DNA of 64,000 nt from Acidobacteriota bacterium (GTDB taxonomy: Bacteria; Acidobacteriota; Polarisedimenticolia; J045), in NCBI GenBank assembly GCA_030949985.1, contig JAUZRX010000023.1, positions 186,001 through 250,000 of the forward strand, read 5' to 3'. A program made the translations under genes and the position numbers. Shown here one piece after another: positions 32,938 to 43,317 of this stretch. The notes under the pieces are model-generated. The model had not been told where the DNA came from, did not search any database, and saw only the letters and a program-made list of their open reading frames with translations. Position 1 is the first letter of the stretch. Each line of letters starts with the position of its first letter.

Positions 32938-34272
32938 TCAGAGCCGGTCGGCGGCCATCTCCGCCAGGGGGGACCGTTCGCCGCGGGTGAGGGTCACCGA
33001 GCCCGCCATGGCCTCGCCCTGGAGTCGCTGGATGGCGTAGCTCAGGCCGTTGGAAGCCGCATCCACGTAGGGGTTGTCGATCTGGTCCGGGTCGCCGGTG
33101 AGCACGATCTTGGTGTTCTCCCCGGCCCGGGTGATGACGGTCTTCACCTCGTGGGGCGTGAGGTTCTGGGCCTCGTCGACGATCATGAACTGGCCCGGCA
33201 GGGAGCGACCCCGGATATAGGTCAGGGCCTCGATCTCGAGCAGCCCCTGGTCGATCAGCAGGTCGATGGGGTGGGAGCCCCGACCGAACATCTCCTGGTC
33301 TTCCGAGCCGCTGAGCAGGTACTCGAGATTGTCGAAGATGGGCTGCATCCAGGGACGCAGCTTCTCGTCCAGGTCGCCGGGCAGGTAGCCCAGGTCCCGC
33401 CCCATGGGGTAGATCGGCCGGGCCACCAGCAGGCGCCGGTAGATCTTCCGATCGAGAGTCATCAGCAACCCCGAGGCCAGAGCCAGCAGCGTCTTGCCCG
33501 TCCCGGCCTTGCCCACCAGGGTGACCAGGGGGAGATCCCGGTCGAGGAGCATGTCCACGGCGAATTTCTGCTCCACGTTGCGCGGCGTGATCCCGGAGAT
33601 CGTGCGGGGCAGTTGCAGGGGCTGGAGACGCGGCTCGGTGGGACGGCGGCGCGCCAGGGCCGTGTGCTGGAGGTTCTCCACGTCCCGCAGAAGCAGGCAG
33701 GCGTTGGGCCCCGGATCGCCCCCTTCGAGCTCCCCGGCGTCCACCCCGCCGTCGTCGGCGAACAGCCGATCGAGCATTTCCCGGGGAACGACGATTTCCT
33801 TGTAGGAATGCTCGTCCAGTTCGACCTCTCTGTGACTCTCCCGGTAGTCTTCCGCCATCACTCCCACGGCATCGGCCTTGATCCGCAGGTTGGTGTCCTT
33901 GGTGACGAAGATCGTCGGCGGCTGCGTGCGGGCCAGTTCCCAGGCCAGAGCCAGGATCCGAATGTCCGCCGTGTGGTTCTCGAGGAACGGGAAGTCCCGC
34001 GGCGTGGGCACCCCCAGGTGAATGCGAATCGTGCCGCCGTCCGCGGTGCGCACGCCTTCGGTGAGGTCCCCCTCGCCCCGCAGGCGGTCGAGGTAACGGG
34101 AAACCTGCCGCGCGTTGCGCCCGACCTCGGTCAGTTCCTTCTTGAAACGGTCGACTTCTTCGATCACCGCGATCGGAATCACCACCTGGTTGTCGCCGAA
34201 GCGAAACAGCGCCTCGGGCAGGTGGAGCAGCACGTTGGTGTCGAGTACGAAGGTCTTCCTGGTCTCGCTCAT
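32938..34272 (-). CDS. PIN-PhoH fusion protein (PhoH2-type ATPase/RNase)
   Basis: A 444-residue protein. Residues about 5-150 form a PIN nuclease domain (FVLDTNVLLHLPEALFRFGD, VIEEVDRFKKE, FVTKDTNLRIKADAVGV) with conserved acidic residues Asp11, Glu and Asp. Residues about 215-440 form the PhoH ATPase domain with Walker A VTLVGKAGTGKTLLAL and Walker B FMIVDEAQNLTPHEVKT. PIN-PhoH proteins couple helicase and RNase activity in studied mycobacterial members. It stands alone between the DksA operon and ppdK. A second, non-fused PhoH protein occurs at 45036-46070. The ATG at 34272 is the first in frame. Confidence 0.93.
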   Translation of the reverse strand: MSETRKTFVLDTNVLLHLPEALFRFGDNQVVIPIAVIEEVDRFKKELTEVGRNARQVSRYLDRLRGEGDLTEGVRTADGGTIRIHLGVPTPRDFPFLENHTADIRILALAWELARTQPPTIFVTKDTNLRIKADAVGVMAEDYRESHREVELDEHSYKEIVVPREMLDRLFADDGGVDAGELEGGDPGPNACLLLRDVENLQHTALARRRPTEPRLQPLQLPRTISGITPRNVEQKFAVDMLLDRDLPLVTLVGKAGTGKTLLALASGLLMTLDRKIYRRLLVARPIYPMGRDLGYLPGDLDEKLRPWMQPIFDNLEYLLSGSEDQEMFGRGSHPIDLLIDQGLLEIEALTYIRGRSLPGQFMIVDEAQNLTPHEVKTVITRAGENTKIVLTGDPDQIDNPYVDAASNGLSYAIQRLQGEAMAGSVTLTRGERSPLAEMAADRL

Positions 34273-34350
34273 CGCGTCGCGCCCCGCAAAAAGGCGCGGG
34301 CCGGAGGGTGTAGCCCGGCACCCCCCGACCCGCGCGAGCCTCTCAGTCTT

Positions 34351-37107
34351 TCACTCCCGCCCTTCGGCGATGGCCGCCTGGGCGGCGGCGATCCGGGCGA
34401 CGGGCACCCGCCGCGGAGAACAGGAGACGTAGTCCAGTCCCACCTTGTGGGCGAAGGCGATCGAACGCGGGTCCCCTCCGTGCTCGCCGCAGATCCCCAC
34501 CTTCAGCTCCGGCCGGGTATCCCTTCCCTTGCGTGTGCCCATTTCGAGCAACACGCCCACCCCCTCCTGATCGAGGGTCTGGAAGGGGTCCGCGGGCAGG
34601 ATGCCGGTCTCGATGTAGAACGGCAGGAACTTGCCCGCGTCGTCCCGGGAAAGGCCATAGGTGGTCTGGGTCAGATCGTTGGTACCGAAGGAGAAGAAAT
34701 CGGCCTCGTGGGCAATGGCGTCGGCGGTCAGGGCGGCCCGGGGCAGTTCGATCATGGTGCCCACCAGGTAATCGACCTTCGCGCCCTTCTCGGCGAAGAC
34801 CTCTTCCGCGACCCGTTCGACCACCTGCCGCTGGGCCGCCAGCTCGCTCCGGCTGCCCACCAGGGGAATCATGATCTCCGGCCGGACCGGAACGCCTTCC
34901 CCCTGCACCACCAGCGCCGCCTCGATGATCGCGCGCGCCTGCATCTCGGTGATCTCGGGGTAGAAGATGCCGAGCCGGCAACCCCGGTGCCCGAGCATCG
35001 GGTTGGCTTCCTGCAGGGCGTCGATCTTGGCTTGCAGTTCCGCGGCCGGGACTCCCAGTTGAGCCGCCAGTTCGGTGACCTCTTCGGCGGTGTGAGGCAG
35101 GAACTCGTGCAGTGGCGGGTCGAGGGTGCGAATCGTCACCGGCCGCCCCTGCATGGCACGGAAGATGCCGATGAAATCTTCCCGCTGCATGGGCAGGATC
35201 TCCGCCAGGGCCCGGCGACGGCCCTCGGCGCTGTCGGCGATGATCATCTTGCGCACCGCGTCGATGCGCTGCCCCTCGAAGAACATGTGTTCGGTACGGG
35301 TCAGGCCGATGCCCTCGGCGCCCAGGGCCACCGCCTCGGCCGACTGGTCGGGGGTGTCGGCATTGGTCCGCACCCCCAGGCGACGGAACTCGTCGGCCCA
35401 CTCCAGCATCCGCACGTAACGCCGGGCGATATCGCTGGACTCGAGGGAAATCGTCCCCTGCACCAGGGCGGCGACCACCTCGGAAGGATTGGGGGCCATC
35501 TTGCCGGAATAGACCTTGCCGGTGGTCCCGTCGAGGCAGATCCACTCTCCTTCGGCCAGCACGCGTTCACCGGCCTTGAGGGTTCCCGCCTGGTAGTCGA
35601 TCTCGATGCCCGAGCAGCCCACCACGCAGGGCTTGCCCCGCTGCCGGGCGACCAGGGCGGCGTGGGAGGTCATCCCGCCGCGGGCGGTGAGGATGCCGCG
35701 GGCAGCCTCCATGCCGCCGACGTCCTCGGGGGAGGTCTCCACCCGCACCAGCACCACGCTCTCGCCCCTGGCGGCCATGGCCTTGGCGTCATCGGCGTGG
35801 AAGACGATCTTTCCCGTCGCCGCTCCCGGTCCGGCGGGCAGGCCGGTGGCCAGCAGCCGGCCGTCTCTTTCCGCCTGGGCCAGCTCCGCCGGCGCGAAGA
35901 TCGGCGCGAGCAGGTGTTCCATGGCGTCGGCCTCCACGCGCCCCACGGCGGTCTTGGGGTCGATCAGGCCCTCGTCCACCATGTCGGTGGCGATGCGAAT
36001 CGCCGCCACGCCCGTGCGCTTGCCCGAGCGGGTCTGCAACATGAACAGCCGGCCGCGCTCGACGGTGAACTCCACGTCCTGCATGTCGTGGTAGTGGGCC
36101 TCGAGCTTGGCGGCGATGTCCAGCAACTGGTTGTAGGCGGCCGGCATCACCTCCTCGAAGGAAACCGACTCGCCCCGCCCCGCATCCACCTGGGTGCGAC
36201 TGATGGGCTGGGGCGTGCGGGTGCCGGCCACCACGTCCTCGCCCTGGGCATTGATCAGGAACTCGCCGAAAACCCTCCGCTCGCCCGTGGCGGGATCGCG
36301 CGTGAAGGCCACGCCGGTGGCGCAATCCTCACCCAGGTTGCCGTAGACCATGGCCTGGACGTTGACCGCCGTGCCCCAGTCCGCGGGAATGTGGTACATC
36401 CGCCGGTACTCGCCCGCCCGGGGATTCTCCCAACTCCGGAACACCGCCGCGATGGCGCCCCAGAGCTGTTCGGAGGGATCTTCGGGAAAGGGCTGGCCCG
36501 TGCGCTCGAGCACCAGGGCCTTGAACTGTCCCACCAGCTCTTTCAGGTCGTCGGCGCCCAGCTCGGTGTCGAGACTCACGCCGCGCTTTTCCTTCATCGC
36601 CTCGAGCAGCACCTCGAAGGGGTCACGCTCTTTCTTGGAGGTCGGCTTGAGTTCGAGCACCACGTCACCGTACATCGCGACGAAACGGCGATAGGCGTCC
36701 CAGGCGAAGCGCGGATTGCCGGAAGAGGCCGCCAGCCCCTCCACCGTGGTGTCGTTGAGTCCCAGGTTGAGCACCGTGTCCATCATGCCCGGCATGGAAA
36801 CCCGGGCGCCGGAGCGCACGGAGACCAGCAACGGTCCCGCGGCGTCGCCGAACTTCTTCTCCATCAGCGCCTCGACCCGTTCGAGGGCCGCGGCCACCTG
36901 TTCGCGCAAGGTTTCCGGAAAGCCGCCTCCGGAGGTGGTGAAGTGCGTGCAGACCTCGGTACTGATGGTGAAGCCGGGGGGAACGGGCAGCCCCAGCTTG
37001 GCCATTTCCGCCAGGTTGGCCCCCTTGCCGCCGAGAAGTTCGCGAAGGGAGGCGTCACCTTCGGCATCGCCGCCGCCGAAGGAATAAACCCACTTGTTGT
37101 CAGCCAT
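34351..37107 (-). CDS. ppdK: Pyruvate, phosphate dikinase
   Basis: PPDK interconverts pyruvate, ATP and phosphate with phosphoenolpyruvate, AMP and pyrophosphate in the cytoplasm. The 918-residue product has the ATP-grasp N domain ([55 protein letters not shown]), the phosphohistidine domain [15 protein letters not shown] (His482 expected to carry the phosphate) and the C-terminal PEP/pyruvate barrel ([31 protein letters not shown]). It is full length. The ATG at 37107 has GAGGAGAAA upstream. A membrane pyrophosphatase encoded elsewhere in this window would consume pyrophosphate, which the reverse reaction uses, so the two may share a pyrophosphate economy (inference). Confidence 0.96.
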   Translation of the reverse strand: MADNKWVYSFGGGDAEGDASLRELLGGKGANLAEMAKLGLPVPPGFTISTEVCTHFTTSGGGFPETLREQVAAALERVEALMEKKFGDAAGPLLVSVRSGARVSMPGMMDTVLNLGLNDTTVEGLAASSGNPRFAWDAYRRFVAMYGDVVLELKPTSKKERDPFEVLLEAMKEKRGVSLDTELGADDLKELVGQFKALVLERTGQPFPEDPSEQLWGAIAAVFRSWENPRAGEYRRMYHIPADWGTAVNVQAMVYGNLGEDCATGVAFTRDPATGERRVFGEFLINAQGEDVVAGTRTPQPISRTQVDAGRGESVSFEEVMPAAYNQLLDIAAKLEAHYHDMQDVEFTVERGRLFMLQTRSGKRTGVAAIRIATDMVDEGLIDPKTAVGRVEADAMEHLLAPIFAPAELAQAERDGRLLATGLPAGPGAATGKIVFHADDAKAMAARGESVVLVRVETSPEDVGGMEAARGILTARGGMTSHAALVARQRGKPCVVGCSGIEIDYQAGTLKAGERVLAEGEWICLDGTTGKVYSGKMAPNPSEVVAALVQGTISLESSDIARRYVRMLEWADEFRRLGVRTNADTPDQSAEAVALGAEGIGLTRTEHMFFEGQRIDAVRKMIIADSAEGRRRALAEILPMQREDFIGIFRAMQGRPVTIRTLDPPLHEFLPHTAEEVTELAAQLGVPAAELQAKIDALQEANPMLGHRGCRLGIFYPEITEMQARAIIEAALVVQGEGVPVRPEIMIPLVGSRSELAAQRQVVERVAEEVFAEKGAKVDYLVGTMIELPRAALTADAIAHEADFFSFGTNDLTQTTYGLSRDDAGKFLPFYIETGILPADPFQTLDQEGVGVLLEMGTRKGRDTRPELKVGICGEHGGDPRSIAFAHKVGLDYVSCSPRRVPVARIAAAQAAIAEGRE

Positions 37108-37180
37108 CTGTTTCTCCTCGGGTTCGCGCAGAACCCCGCGGGGGATCGGCCGGGTGGGCCCCCCTCCCCCGTTCATGACC

Positions 37181-39292
37181 TCAGGCGACCAGCTCCGAGA
37201 GCTGTACCACCGAGTGGGCCAGGTCGTGGAAGCCGGCGAGCAGGCCGAGCCTGGCCCGGCGCAGGGATGGATCTTCGTCCATCACCATGATCTCGTCAAA
37301 AAAACGGTCGATGGCGTTTCTTAGTCCCGCCAGCGCTTCGAGGGCCGCCCGGTAATCCGCCGCGGCGGCCGCGGCTTCCACCCGCCCCCGCACCTGCTCG
37401 AGACGACCGGCCAGGTCGACTTCCGCGCTCTGGACCAGGGCCTCGGCGCCGGCGCCGGCCTCCACCGCCTGGCCCTTTTCCCGGGCCTGCGAGAGGATGT
37501 TGCGCACCCTCTTGGCCGCGGCGGCCAGGGCGTAGAAGTCGTCGCTGTCGCGGAAACGCCGCAGGGCCTCGAGGCGGGCCACCAGGTCGGCCACCACCAG
37601 GCGCTCGCGTCCCAGGGCGGTCACGGCGTTGATCTCGTCGTAGCGTGCGCCCCGACGCTCACCGAGCACCGCCAGCCGGTCGAGCAGGAAGTCGAGCACC
37701 GCCCGGCGGTGCCGCCCGACCGCTCCCGCCAGATCCGGCCCCCAGCTCCCGCCCCGGTAGCCGGCAAAGGCCTCGACGAGAGCCTCGGCCAGGTCCACCG
37801 GACCCAGGGCCTCGGCCAGTCGCACCGCGGCGGTGCCGGCCCGGCGCAGAGCGAAGGGGTCCCGGCTGCCCGTCGGCGCCAGGCCCGCGGCGAAACCGCC
37901 GGCCAGCGTGTCGAGACGATCGGCCAGGGCCAGGCAGAGCCCCTCCCGGGTGCGGGGGAGCGGATCGGTCGCCGAGGCGGGCAGGTAGTGGTCGTAGATC
38001 GCCGCCACCACGTCTTCGGCCACACCATCGGCCCGGGCCATCAGGCCGCCGGCCCGCCCCTGGAGTTCGGGGAACTCTCCCACCAGGCCGGTGACCAGGT
38101 CGCAGCGGCACAGTGCGGCGGCCCGCGCCAGGTGATCCCGCTGGGCGGCGCTGAATCCGGACGCGGCGGCCAGGTGCAGGCTCAGGGCCTGGACCCGCCG
38201 CACCTTGGCCGCGTAGGTGCCCAGTTTCTGGTGGAAGATCACCCCTTCGAGGGCGTCGCGCCGGTCTTCGAGGGGACGCCGCCGATCTTCGTTCCAGAAG
38301 AAGAGGGCGTCCTCCAGGCGACCGGAGATCACCCATTCGTGGCCCCGGCGGATGTGACCCTGGGGATCGGCGGGCATGTTGACCGCCACGGCGAAGGCCG
38401 GCAGACGTCTTCCCTCCTTGGCGATGGTGAAGGCCTTCTGATGCTGGCGCAGGCAGGTCTCGAGGACTTCCACCGGCAGGGCGTCGACGAAACGCCGGTC
38501 GAAACGGCCGCCCAGGGCCGCGGGCAGTTCCACCATGTCGGCGACTTCGGTCAGCAAGGCCTCGTCCTCCACCAGCTCACCGCCCTGTTCGGCCGCTACG
38601 GCGCGCAGGCTCTCGAGCAACCGCTCCCGGCGGCGCCGGGGATCGACCTCGACACCGGCTTCGGCCAGCGAGCGGCTCCAGCTCGCGGCGGCGCCGATTT
38701 CCACTCCCTCCGGGGAAAGCGCCCGGTGGCCGAGGCTGCGGCGACCGGCCTCGATGCCGAAGAGCCGGAGGGGCATGACCTGGTCACCGGCCAGGGCCAC
38801 CAGGCTGTGCACGGGACGGACGAAGGTCCACCGGCCATCGGACCAGCGCATGGTCTTGGGAAAGGAGATGCGGGCCACCGACTCCTCGAAACCGTCGGCC
38901 AGCACCTCACCCACCCGGCGCGCCGGGCGCCGGACCTCGAGAGCGGCGTACTCGCCCCTTTCGGTCTTCTCGCGCACCAGATCCTCGACCCGGGCGCCGT
39001 TCTTGCGCGCGAAACCCTCCGCCGCCCGGGTCGGCCGACCCTCGGCATCCCAGGCCGCGCGGGCCGGGGGGCCGAGCAACAGGTCTTTCTTCTCGGGAGT
39101 CGCAGCCTGCACCCGCTCGAAAGTCACGGCGATCCGACGGGGGGTCCAGGCGCCCCGGGGGGCGTCGTGCTCGAGGCCCGCCCGATCGAGCAGCGCGGTC
39201 ACCACCCGTCCCAGTTCCGCCGCGGCGCCGGGCAGCATCCGCGCGGGGATCTCCTCGCAACCCACCTCGATCACCACCGGCAACGTCTTCAC
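37181..39292 (-). CDS. glyS: Glycyl-tRNA synthetase beta subunit
   Basis: The beta subunit of the two-subunit bacterial GlyRS (tRNA recognition). The 703-residue protein begins [18 protein letters not shown], the characteristic start of GlyS, and includes the conserved HD-like region ([26 protein letters not shown]) and the C-terminal anticodon-binding DALR region ([19 protein letters not shown]). The GTG start at 39292 overlaps the glyQ stop by four bases. It and glyQ are needed together; the gene pair is typical of bacteria outside Firmicutes with eukaryote-like single-chain GlyRS. Confidence 0.95.
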   Translation of the reverse strand: MKTLPVVIEVGCEEIPARMLPGAAAELGRVVTALLDRAGLEHDAPRGAWTPRRIAVTFERVQAATPEKKDLLLGPPARAAWDAEGRPTRAAEGFARKNGARVEDLVREKTERGEYAALEVRRPARRVGEVLADGFEESVARISFPKTMRWSDGRWTFVRPVHSLVALAGDQVMPLRLFGIEAGRRSLGHRALSPEGVEIGAAASWSRSLAEAGVEVDPRRRRERLLESLRAVAAEQGGELVEDEALLTEVADMVELPAALGGRFDRRFVDALPVEVLETCLRQHQKAFTIAKEGRRLPAFAVAVNMPADPQGHIRRGHEWVISGRLEDALFFWNEDRRRPLEDRRDALEGVIFHQKLGTYAAKVRRVQALSLHLAAASGFSAAQRDHLARAAALCRCDLVTGLVGEFPELQGRAGGLMARADGVAEDVVAAIYDHYLPASATDPLPRTREGLCLALADRLDTLAGGFAAGLAPTGSRDPFALRRAGTAAVRLAEALGPVDLAEALVEAFAGYRGGSWGPDLAGAVGRHRRAVLDFLLDRLAVLGERRGARYDEINAVTALGRERLVVADLVARLEALRRFRDSDDFYALAAAAKRVRNILSQAREKGQAVEAGAGAEALVQSAEVDLAGRLEQVRGRVEAAAAAADYRAALEALAGLRNAIDRFFDEIMVMDEDPSLRRARLGLLAGFHDLAHSVVQLSELVA

Positions 39293-40200
39293 CGCGAGCC
39301 CTCCCCGGCGCCGATCCACGCCTTGGCGCAGGCCACCGAAAGTCGACGAATCCGCTGGATCATGCCCTGGCGCTCGGTGACCGACAGCGCGCCCCGGGCG
39401 TCGAGCACGTTGAACAGGTGGGAGGCTTCGAGGACCCGCTCGTAGGCCGGGATCAACAGCGGCGCCGGTTGCTCTTGGCCCGCCGTCCGGGCCAGCAGAC
39501 GCCGGGCCTCCTGCTCGGCCCAATCGAACAGCCGCCGGTGATGCTCCACGTCGGCCTCCTCGAAGCTGTAGGCCGACTGCTCCTGCTCGGCCCGCCGGCG
39601 CAGCACCCCGTAGGGCACGGCGGGCCCGACGGCGGTGGCCGGCGCCCAGGGGATGTCGAAAATGTTCCGGATATCGTTGATGAACATGCAGATCCGCTCG
39701 ATACCGTAGGTCAGTTCCACCGGCACCGGTTTGAGTTCCACGCCGCCCATGACCTGGAAATAGGTGAATTGGGAAATCTCCATCCCGTCCATGGTCACCT
39801 GCCAGCCGACCCCCGCGGCACCCAGGGTGGGCGACTCCCAGTTGTCCTCCTCGAAGCGAATGTCGTGCACCCCCTGCTCGACGCCCAGGGCGCGGAGAGA
39901 CTCCAGGTAGAGTTCCTGCACGTCCACCGGCGAGGGTTTGAGAATCACCTGGAACTGGAAATGCTTGTAGACCCGCATCGGGTTGTCGCCGTAACGACCG
40001 TCGGCGGGACGCCGGGAAGGCTGGCAGTAGGCTACCCGCCAGGGCTCCGGCCCCAGGCTGCGGAAGAAGGTCTCGGGGTGCATGGTTCCCGCCCCGACCT
40101 CCTTGTCGTAAGGCTGGTGGAGGACGCAGCCCTTCTCGCTCCAGTAGCGGGAAAGGCCGAGGATCATCTCCTGGAAACTCAAGGGCGCGGGTGCATTCAT
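39289..40200 (-). CDS. glyQ: Glycyl-tRNA synthetase alpha subunit
   Basis: The catalytic class II subunit of tetrameric GlyRS. The 303-residue protein has the standard N terminus ([38 protein letters not shown]) and ATP/glycine-site segments ([43 protein letters not shown]). Length matches the family. The ATG at 40200 lies one base after the recO stop; the stop overlaps glyS. It belongs to the long minus-strand operon running from phoH to glyS. Confidence 0.97.
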   Translation of the reverse strand: MNAPAPLSFQEMILGLSRYWSEKGCVLHQPYDKEVGAGTMHPETFFRSLGPEPWRVAYCQPSRRPADGRYGDNPMRVYKHFQFQVILKPSPVDVQELYLESLRALGVEQGVHDIRFEEDNWESPTLGAAGVGWQVTMDGMEISQFTYFQVMGGVELKPVPVELTYGIERICMFINDIRNIFDIPWAPATAVGPAVPYGVLRRRAEQEQSAYSFEEADVEHHRRLFDWAEQEARRLLARTAGQEQPAPLLIPAYERVLEASHLFNVLDARGALSVTERQGMIQRIRRLSVACAKAWIGAGEGSR

Positions 40201-40201
40201 T

Positions 40202-40948
40202 TCAGGACCTCTCCCGCCCGAGGCGGGTCAGCGCCTGCAGGGCGCGCAGGGGGCGTCCGGTGAAGGCCGTCAACAGCGATCCCAGGGCGCGTCGCAACTG
40301 ATCGTCGACCCCGGTATCGAGGGGAGCGAGTGTACCGGGGGCCACACCGCGGGTCCGGCGCAACCAGGCCGCCGCGCCGGCCTCCAGGGGCGTGGCGCCC
40401 GGCCCCCGGTGAGCCGCGCAACGGGCGCCGGCATCGGGGGCCAGGAAGAGCGTTCCAGGCCCCGCCAGGGAAGCGCCGCAGACCTCGCAGGCCTCGAGGG
40501 GCGGCAGGACCCCCGCCAGGCGCAGCATCCAGGCTTCCGCGTAGCGCAGCAGGGCGTCCACCGGCGCCCCGCCATCCAGGGCTTCGAGGCTGCGGTCCAC
40601 CAGGCGGTAGACCCGCGGATCCACCAAGCCTTCCCGGCTGAAGTCGCGGGCCATTTCCAGCAGGTGGCAGGCGCCGTAGTAGCGTTCGAGGGGATCCGGC
40701 GCAGGGGCCGCGCGCCGGGGCTCGGCCTCGGCGAGCACGGCGCGACTCCCCTGGCGGGCATGGGTCCAGCGCGCCCGCACCTTGGTCCCCGGCTGGAGAG
40801 CGCCGCCGAAGCGCCGGCGGGAGCGGGCTCCCGCCGGTGCGTGGGCCACCACCAGTTCGCCGCTGCCCAGCAGCAGGGTCACACCCCGGTCGGCTTCCTC
40901 CCTGGATCGGATCTCGAGCACGATGGCCTCCGACTCCCGGTGTTTCAC
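40202..40948 (-). CDS. recO: DNA repair protein RecO
   Basis: RecO works with RecF/RecR to load RecA on SSB-coated DNA. The 248-residue protein has the N-terminal OB fold ([36 protein letters not shown], residues about 5-40, with typical RecO start), a helical domain with [17 protein letters not shown], and a Cys pair CEVC (about 153-156) plus a later Cys, fitting the RecO zinc finger, which is reduced in some lineages. Its ATG overlaps the mgtE stop by four bases. Sequence identity to model RecO looks low, as usual for this family. Confidence 0.85.
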   Translation of the reverse strand: MKHRESEAIVLEIRSREEADRGVTLLLGSGELVVAHAPAGARSRRRFGGALQPGTKVRARWTHARQGSRAVLAEAEPRRAAPAPDPLERYYGACHLLEMARDFSREGLVDPRVYRLVDRSLEALDGGAPVDALLRYAEAWMLRLAGVLPPLEACEVCGASLAGPGTLFLAPDAGARCAAHRGPGATPLEAGAAAWLRRTRGVAPGTLAPLDTGVDDQLRRALGSLLTAFTGRPLRALQALTRLGRERS

Positions 40949-42330
40949 TGAAGCAGCAGCCAGCTCGCCAGGGTGACGTAGGTCAGCGAGCCGAGAAGGT
41001 CCGAGGAGGTGGAAACGAAGGGATTGGTGGAGACCGCCGGGTCGATCCCACCTTTCTCGAGGGCGATGGGCACCAGGGAGGCGACCATGGTGGCGATCAG
41101 CATCGAAGCCGACAGGGAAAGGCCGATGACCAGAGGGTACGACCAGCCGGGAAAGGCGTCCCAGCCGGCGAAGGAAGTCACCAGGACGATGCTGGCCAGA
41201 CCCACCAGGCTGCCGTAGAGCAGGCCCAGCAGGCCCGCGACCCCCAGTTCTCTCAACACGGCGCTGGCGAAGACGCCCTCGTGGATGCGACCCGTGGCCA
41301 ATCCCCGGATGGTGACCGTCGCCGCCTGGTTGCCCGCCGCGCCGCCCATGCCCAACACCACCGGCAGGAAGGCCGCCAACCCCCAGATGTTGGCCAGGGT
41401 GTCCTGGTGGGAGGCGATCACCATCGAGGCCAGGATGCCGCCGACACAGGTGGCCAGCAACCAGGGGAAGCGGCTGCGCACGGACTTGAGGATGGAAGGC
41501 TCGATGCGTTCCTCCTCCGAGGTTCCCGCCATGCGGAAGATGTCCTCGGTGGCCTCTTCCCGCAGCACGTCCACCACGTCGTCGATGGTCACCATGCCCA
41601 CCAGCCGGCCCTGCTCGTCGACCACCGGGATGGCCAGCAGGTCGTACTTGGCGGCCAGCTTGGCCACCTCCTCCTGGTCGGTGCTGGTCTGGACCGTGAT
41701 CAGGTCGCTGTTCATCAGCTCCCCGAGACGGGTCTCGGGAGGATGCAGCAGCAGTTCACGCAGGGAGAGCACCCCCACCAGGTGCTCCCGCTCGTCGACC
41801 ACGTAAAGATAGAAGGCCATCTCCACGTCGCCCCCGGCCTGGAGGGCGGCGATGGCTTCGCCGACGGTGGTCTCTTCGTGCAGCGAGAAGACGTCGGGGG
41901 TCATGATCCGCCCGGCGGTCTCCTCTTCGTAGATCAGCAGTTGCTCGACGGCCTGCTTTTCCTCGGGCTTCATCGCCTCGAGGATCGCCCGCGCCTCGTC
42001 GTCACCCAGTTCCGCCAGCAGGTAGGCGGCGTCGTCGTCGGCACAGCGATCGAGCAGGGCCGCCGAGGCCGCTGGTCCGAGCCGGCGCAGCAGGGCGGGA
42101 CCCTCGCCCTGGGGCAGTTCCGCCAGCAGGGCGGCCCCCAGTTCCTGGTCGCGACCGGCCAGGATGCGGAAGACCTGGGCCTGCTCCCGATCGGTCAGGT
42201 TCGCGTAGATCGGCGCGAAGTCCTGGGGCCGGGTCTTGGCCAGCAGGTTCAGCAGGTGCCCGGGAGCCGAACGCCGGAGAAAACGGCGGACCGACTCCAG
42301 GACCAGGCTCTGACGGCGGTCAAGCTGCAT
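40945..42330 (-). CDS. mgtE: Magnesium transporter MgtE
   Basis: MgtE is a dimeric Mg2+ channel/transporter gated by intracellular Mg2+. The 461-residue protein has the N domain (about 15-140, superhelical MgtE_N), two CBS domains (about 140-260; IMTPDVFSLHEETTVGEAIAAL, LYVVDEREHLVGVLSLRELL, LLAIPVVDEQGRLVGMVTIDDVVD), a plug helix and a C-terminal five-helix membrane domain with LGMGGAAGNQAATVTIRGLA, which holds the conserved GNQA pore motif. A TAGAAT hexamer in the 69-base gap after era may be part of an internal promoter. There is no room for an M-box riboswitch. Confidence 0.95.
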   Translation of the reverse strand: MQLDRRQSLVLESVRRFLRRSAPGHLLNLLAKTRPQDFAPIYANLTDREQAQVFRILAGRDQELGAALLAELPQGEGPALLRRLGPAASAALLDRCADDDAAYLLAELGDDEARAILEAMKPEEKQAVEQLLIYEEETAGRIMTPDVFSLHEETTVGEAIAALQAGGDVEMAFYLYVVDEREHLVGVLSLRELLLHPPETRLGELMNSDLITVQTSTDQEEVAKLAAKYDLLAIPVVDEQGRLVGMVTIDDVVDVLREEATEDIFRMAGTSEEERIEPSILKSVRSRFPWLLATCVGGILASMVIASHQDTLANIWGLAAFLPVVLGMGGAAGNQAATVTIRGLATGRIHEGVFASAVLRELGVAGLLGLLYGSLVGLASIVLVTSFAGWDAFPGWSYPLVIGLSLSASMLIATMVASLVPIALEKGGIDPAVSTNPFVSTSSDLLGSLTYVTLASWLLLQ

Positions 42331-42399
42331 GGTGGAGGCTCCGGCCCGATGCTCCGGGAAAAGAAGCGTATTCTAGCGCGGTTTGCGCCGGTAGCCGCC

Positions 42400-43317
42400 C
42401 TACCCTCCCGGGTAGATCCTCAACTCGCGCAGAATCGCCAGTCGATTACGCCACCCCTCCCGAACCTTGACCCACAGCTCGAGAAAAACCTTCTGGCCCA
42501 GCCGCTGCTCGAGTTCCCGCCGGGCGGCGGTGCCGACCTCCTTGAGCATCCGGCCCTGACGACCGATCACGATGCCCTTCTGGGACTCCCGCTCGACGAG
42601 AATCGTCGCCCCGATACCGATCAATCCGTCCTCCCGCTGCTCCATCTGGTCGACCAGCACGCCGATGGCGTGGGGCACCTCCTGGCGCAGGCGGGTGAGC
42701 AACTTCTCACGGATCAGTTCGGCGACCTGTTCGCGTTCCCGCTGGTCGGTGACGTAGTCCGGCGGATAGAGGGGAGGACCCTCCGGGAGAAAGGCCAACA
42801 CCCGCTCGAGCAGCCGCTCGCAGTTGGTCCCGTCGGTGGCCGAAACAGGCACCACCTCCCGGCAGCCCCACTCCTCCACGCCGGCCTGGATCATCGGCAG
42901 CAGTTTGCCCTTGTTGAGCTGGTCGATCTTGTTCAGCACCAGCAGCACCGGCGCCTTGCGGCGGGGGGGGTCGACCTGTTGGAGCACGAAGCGATCACCC
43001 GGGCCGATGCCCTCGGAGGCGTCGACCACCACCAGCAGCACGTCGGCCTCGCCCACCGCTTCCCGGGCCCGCTCGAGCATCACCTGTCCCAGCTTGTGCT
43101 GGGCCTTGTGGAAGCCCGGGCTGTCGATGAAGGCCACCTGCCCTTCCGGCAGGGTACGCACCCCGACGATCCTGTGGCGGGTGGTCTGGGGCACGTTGGA
43201 GACGATCGCGACCTTGGTCCCGACCAGTTGATTGAGCAGGGTGCTCTTGCCCACGTTGGCCCGGCCCACCAGGGCGGCGAAACCGCTGCGATGGCTCTCG
43301 CTCTTGGTCTCAGGCAT
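42400..43317 (-). CDS. era: GTPase Era
   Basis: Era binds 16S rRNA near its 3' end and is needed for small-subunit maturation. The 305-residue product has G1 GRANVGKSTLLN, switch II DSPGFHKAQHKLGQVM, G4 NKID and a KH domain with ILVERESQKGIVIGRQGRML. The ATG at 43317 is preferred (AGGA about 10 bases upstream) over one at 43326; both overlap the corC-like stop. Neighbours ybeY, phoH and corC-like form the conserved rRNA/metal-quality cluster. Confidence 0.95.
   Translation of the reverse strand: MPETKSESHRSGFAALVGRANVGKSTLLNQLVGTKVAIVSNVPQTTRHRIVGVRTLPEGQVAFIDSPGFHKAQHKLGQVMLERAREAVGEADVLLVVVDASEGIGPGDRFVLQQVDPPRRKAPVLLVLNKIDQLNKGKLLPMIQAGVEEWGCREVVPVSATDGTNCERLLERVLAFLPEGPPLYPPDYVTDQREREQVAELIREKLLTRLRQEVPHAIGVLVDQMEQREDGLIGIGATILVERESQKGIVIGRQGRMLKEVGTAARRELEQRLGQKVFLELWVKVREGWRNRLAILRELRIYPGG

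Noticed and set aside
32827-37290. A 1487-codon open frame on the plus strand opposite PIN-PhoH and ppdK
   Set aside because: Antisense shadow of well-identified genes; composition unlike proteins.
42331-42399. Possible magnesium riboswitch before mgtE
   Set aside because: The gap is only 69 bases, too short for an M-box, and no M-box helices are visible.
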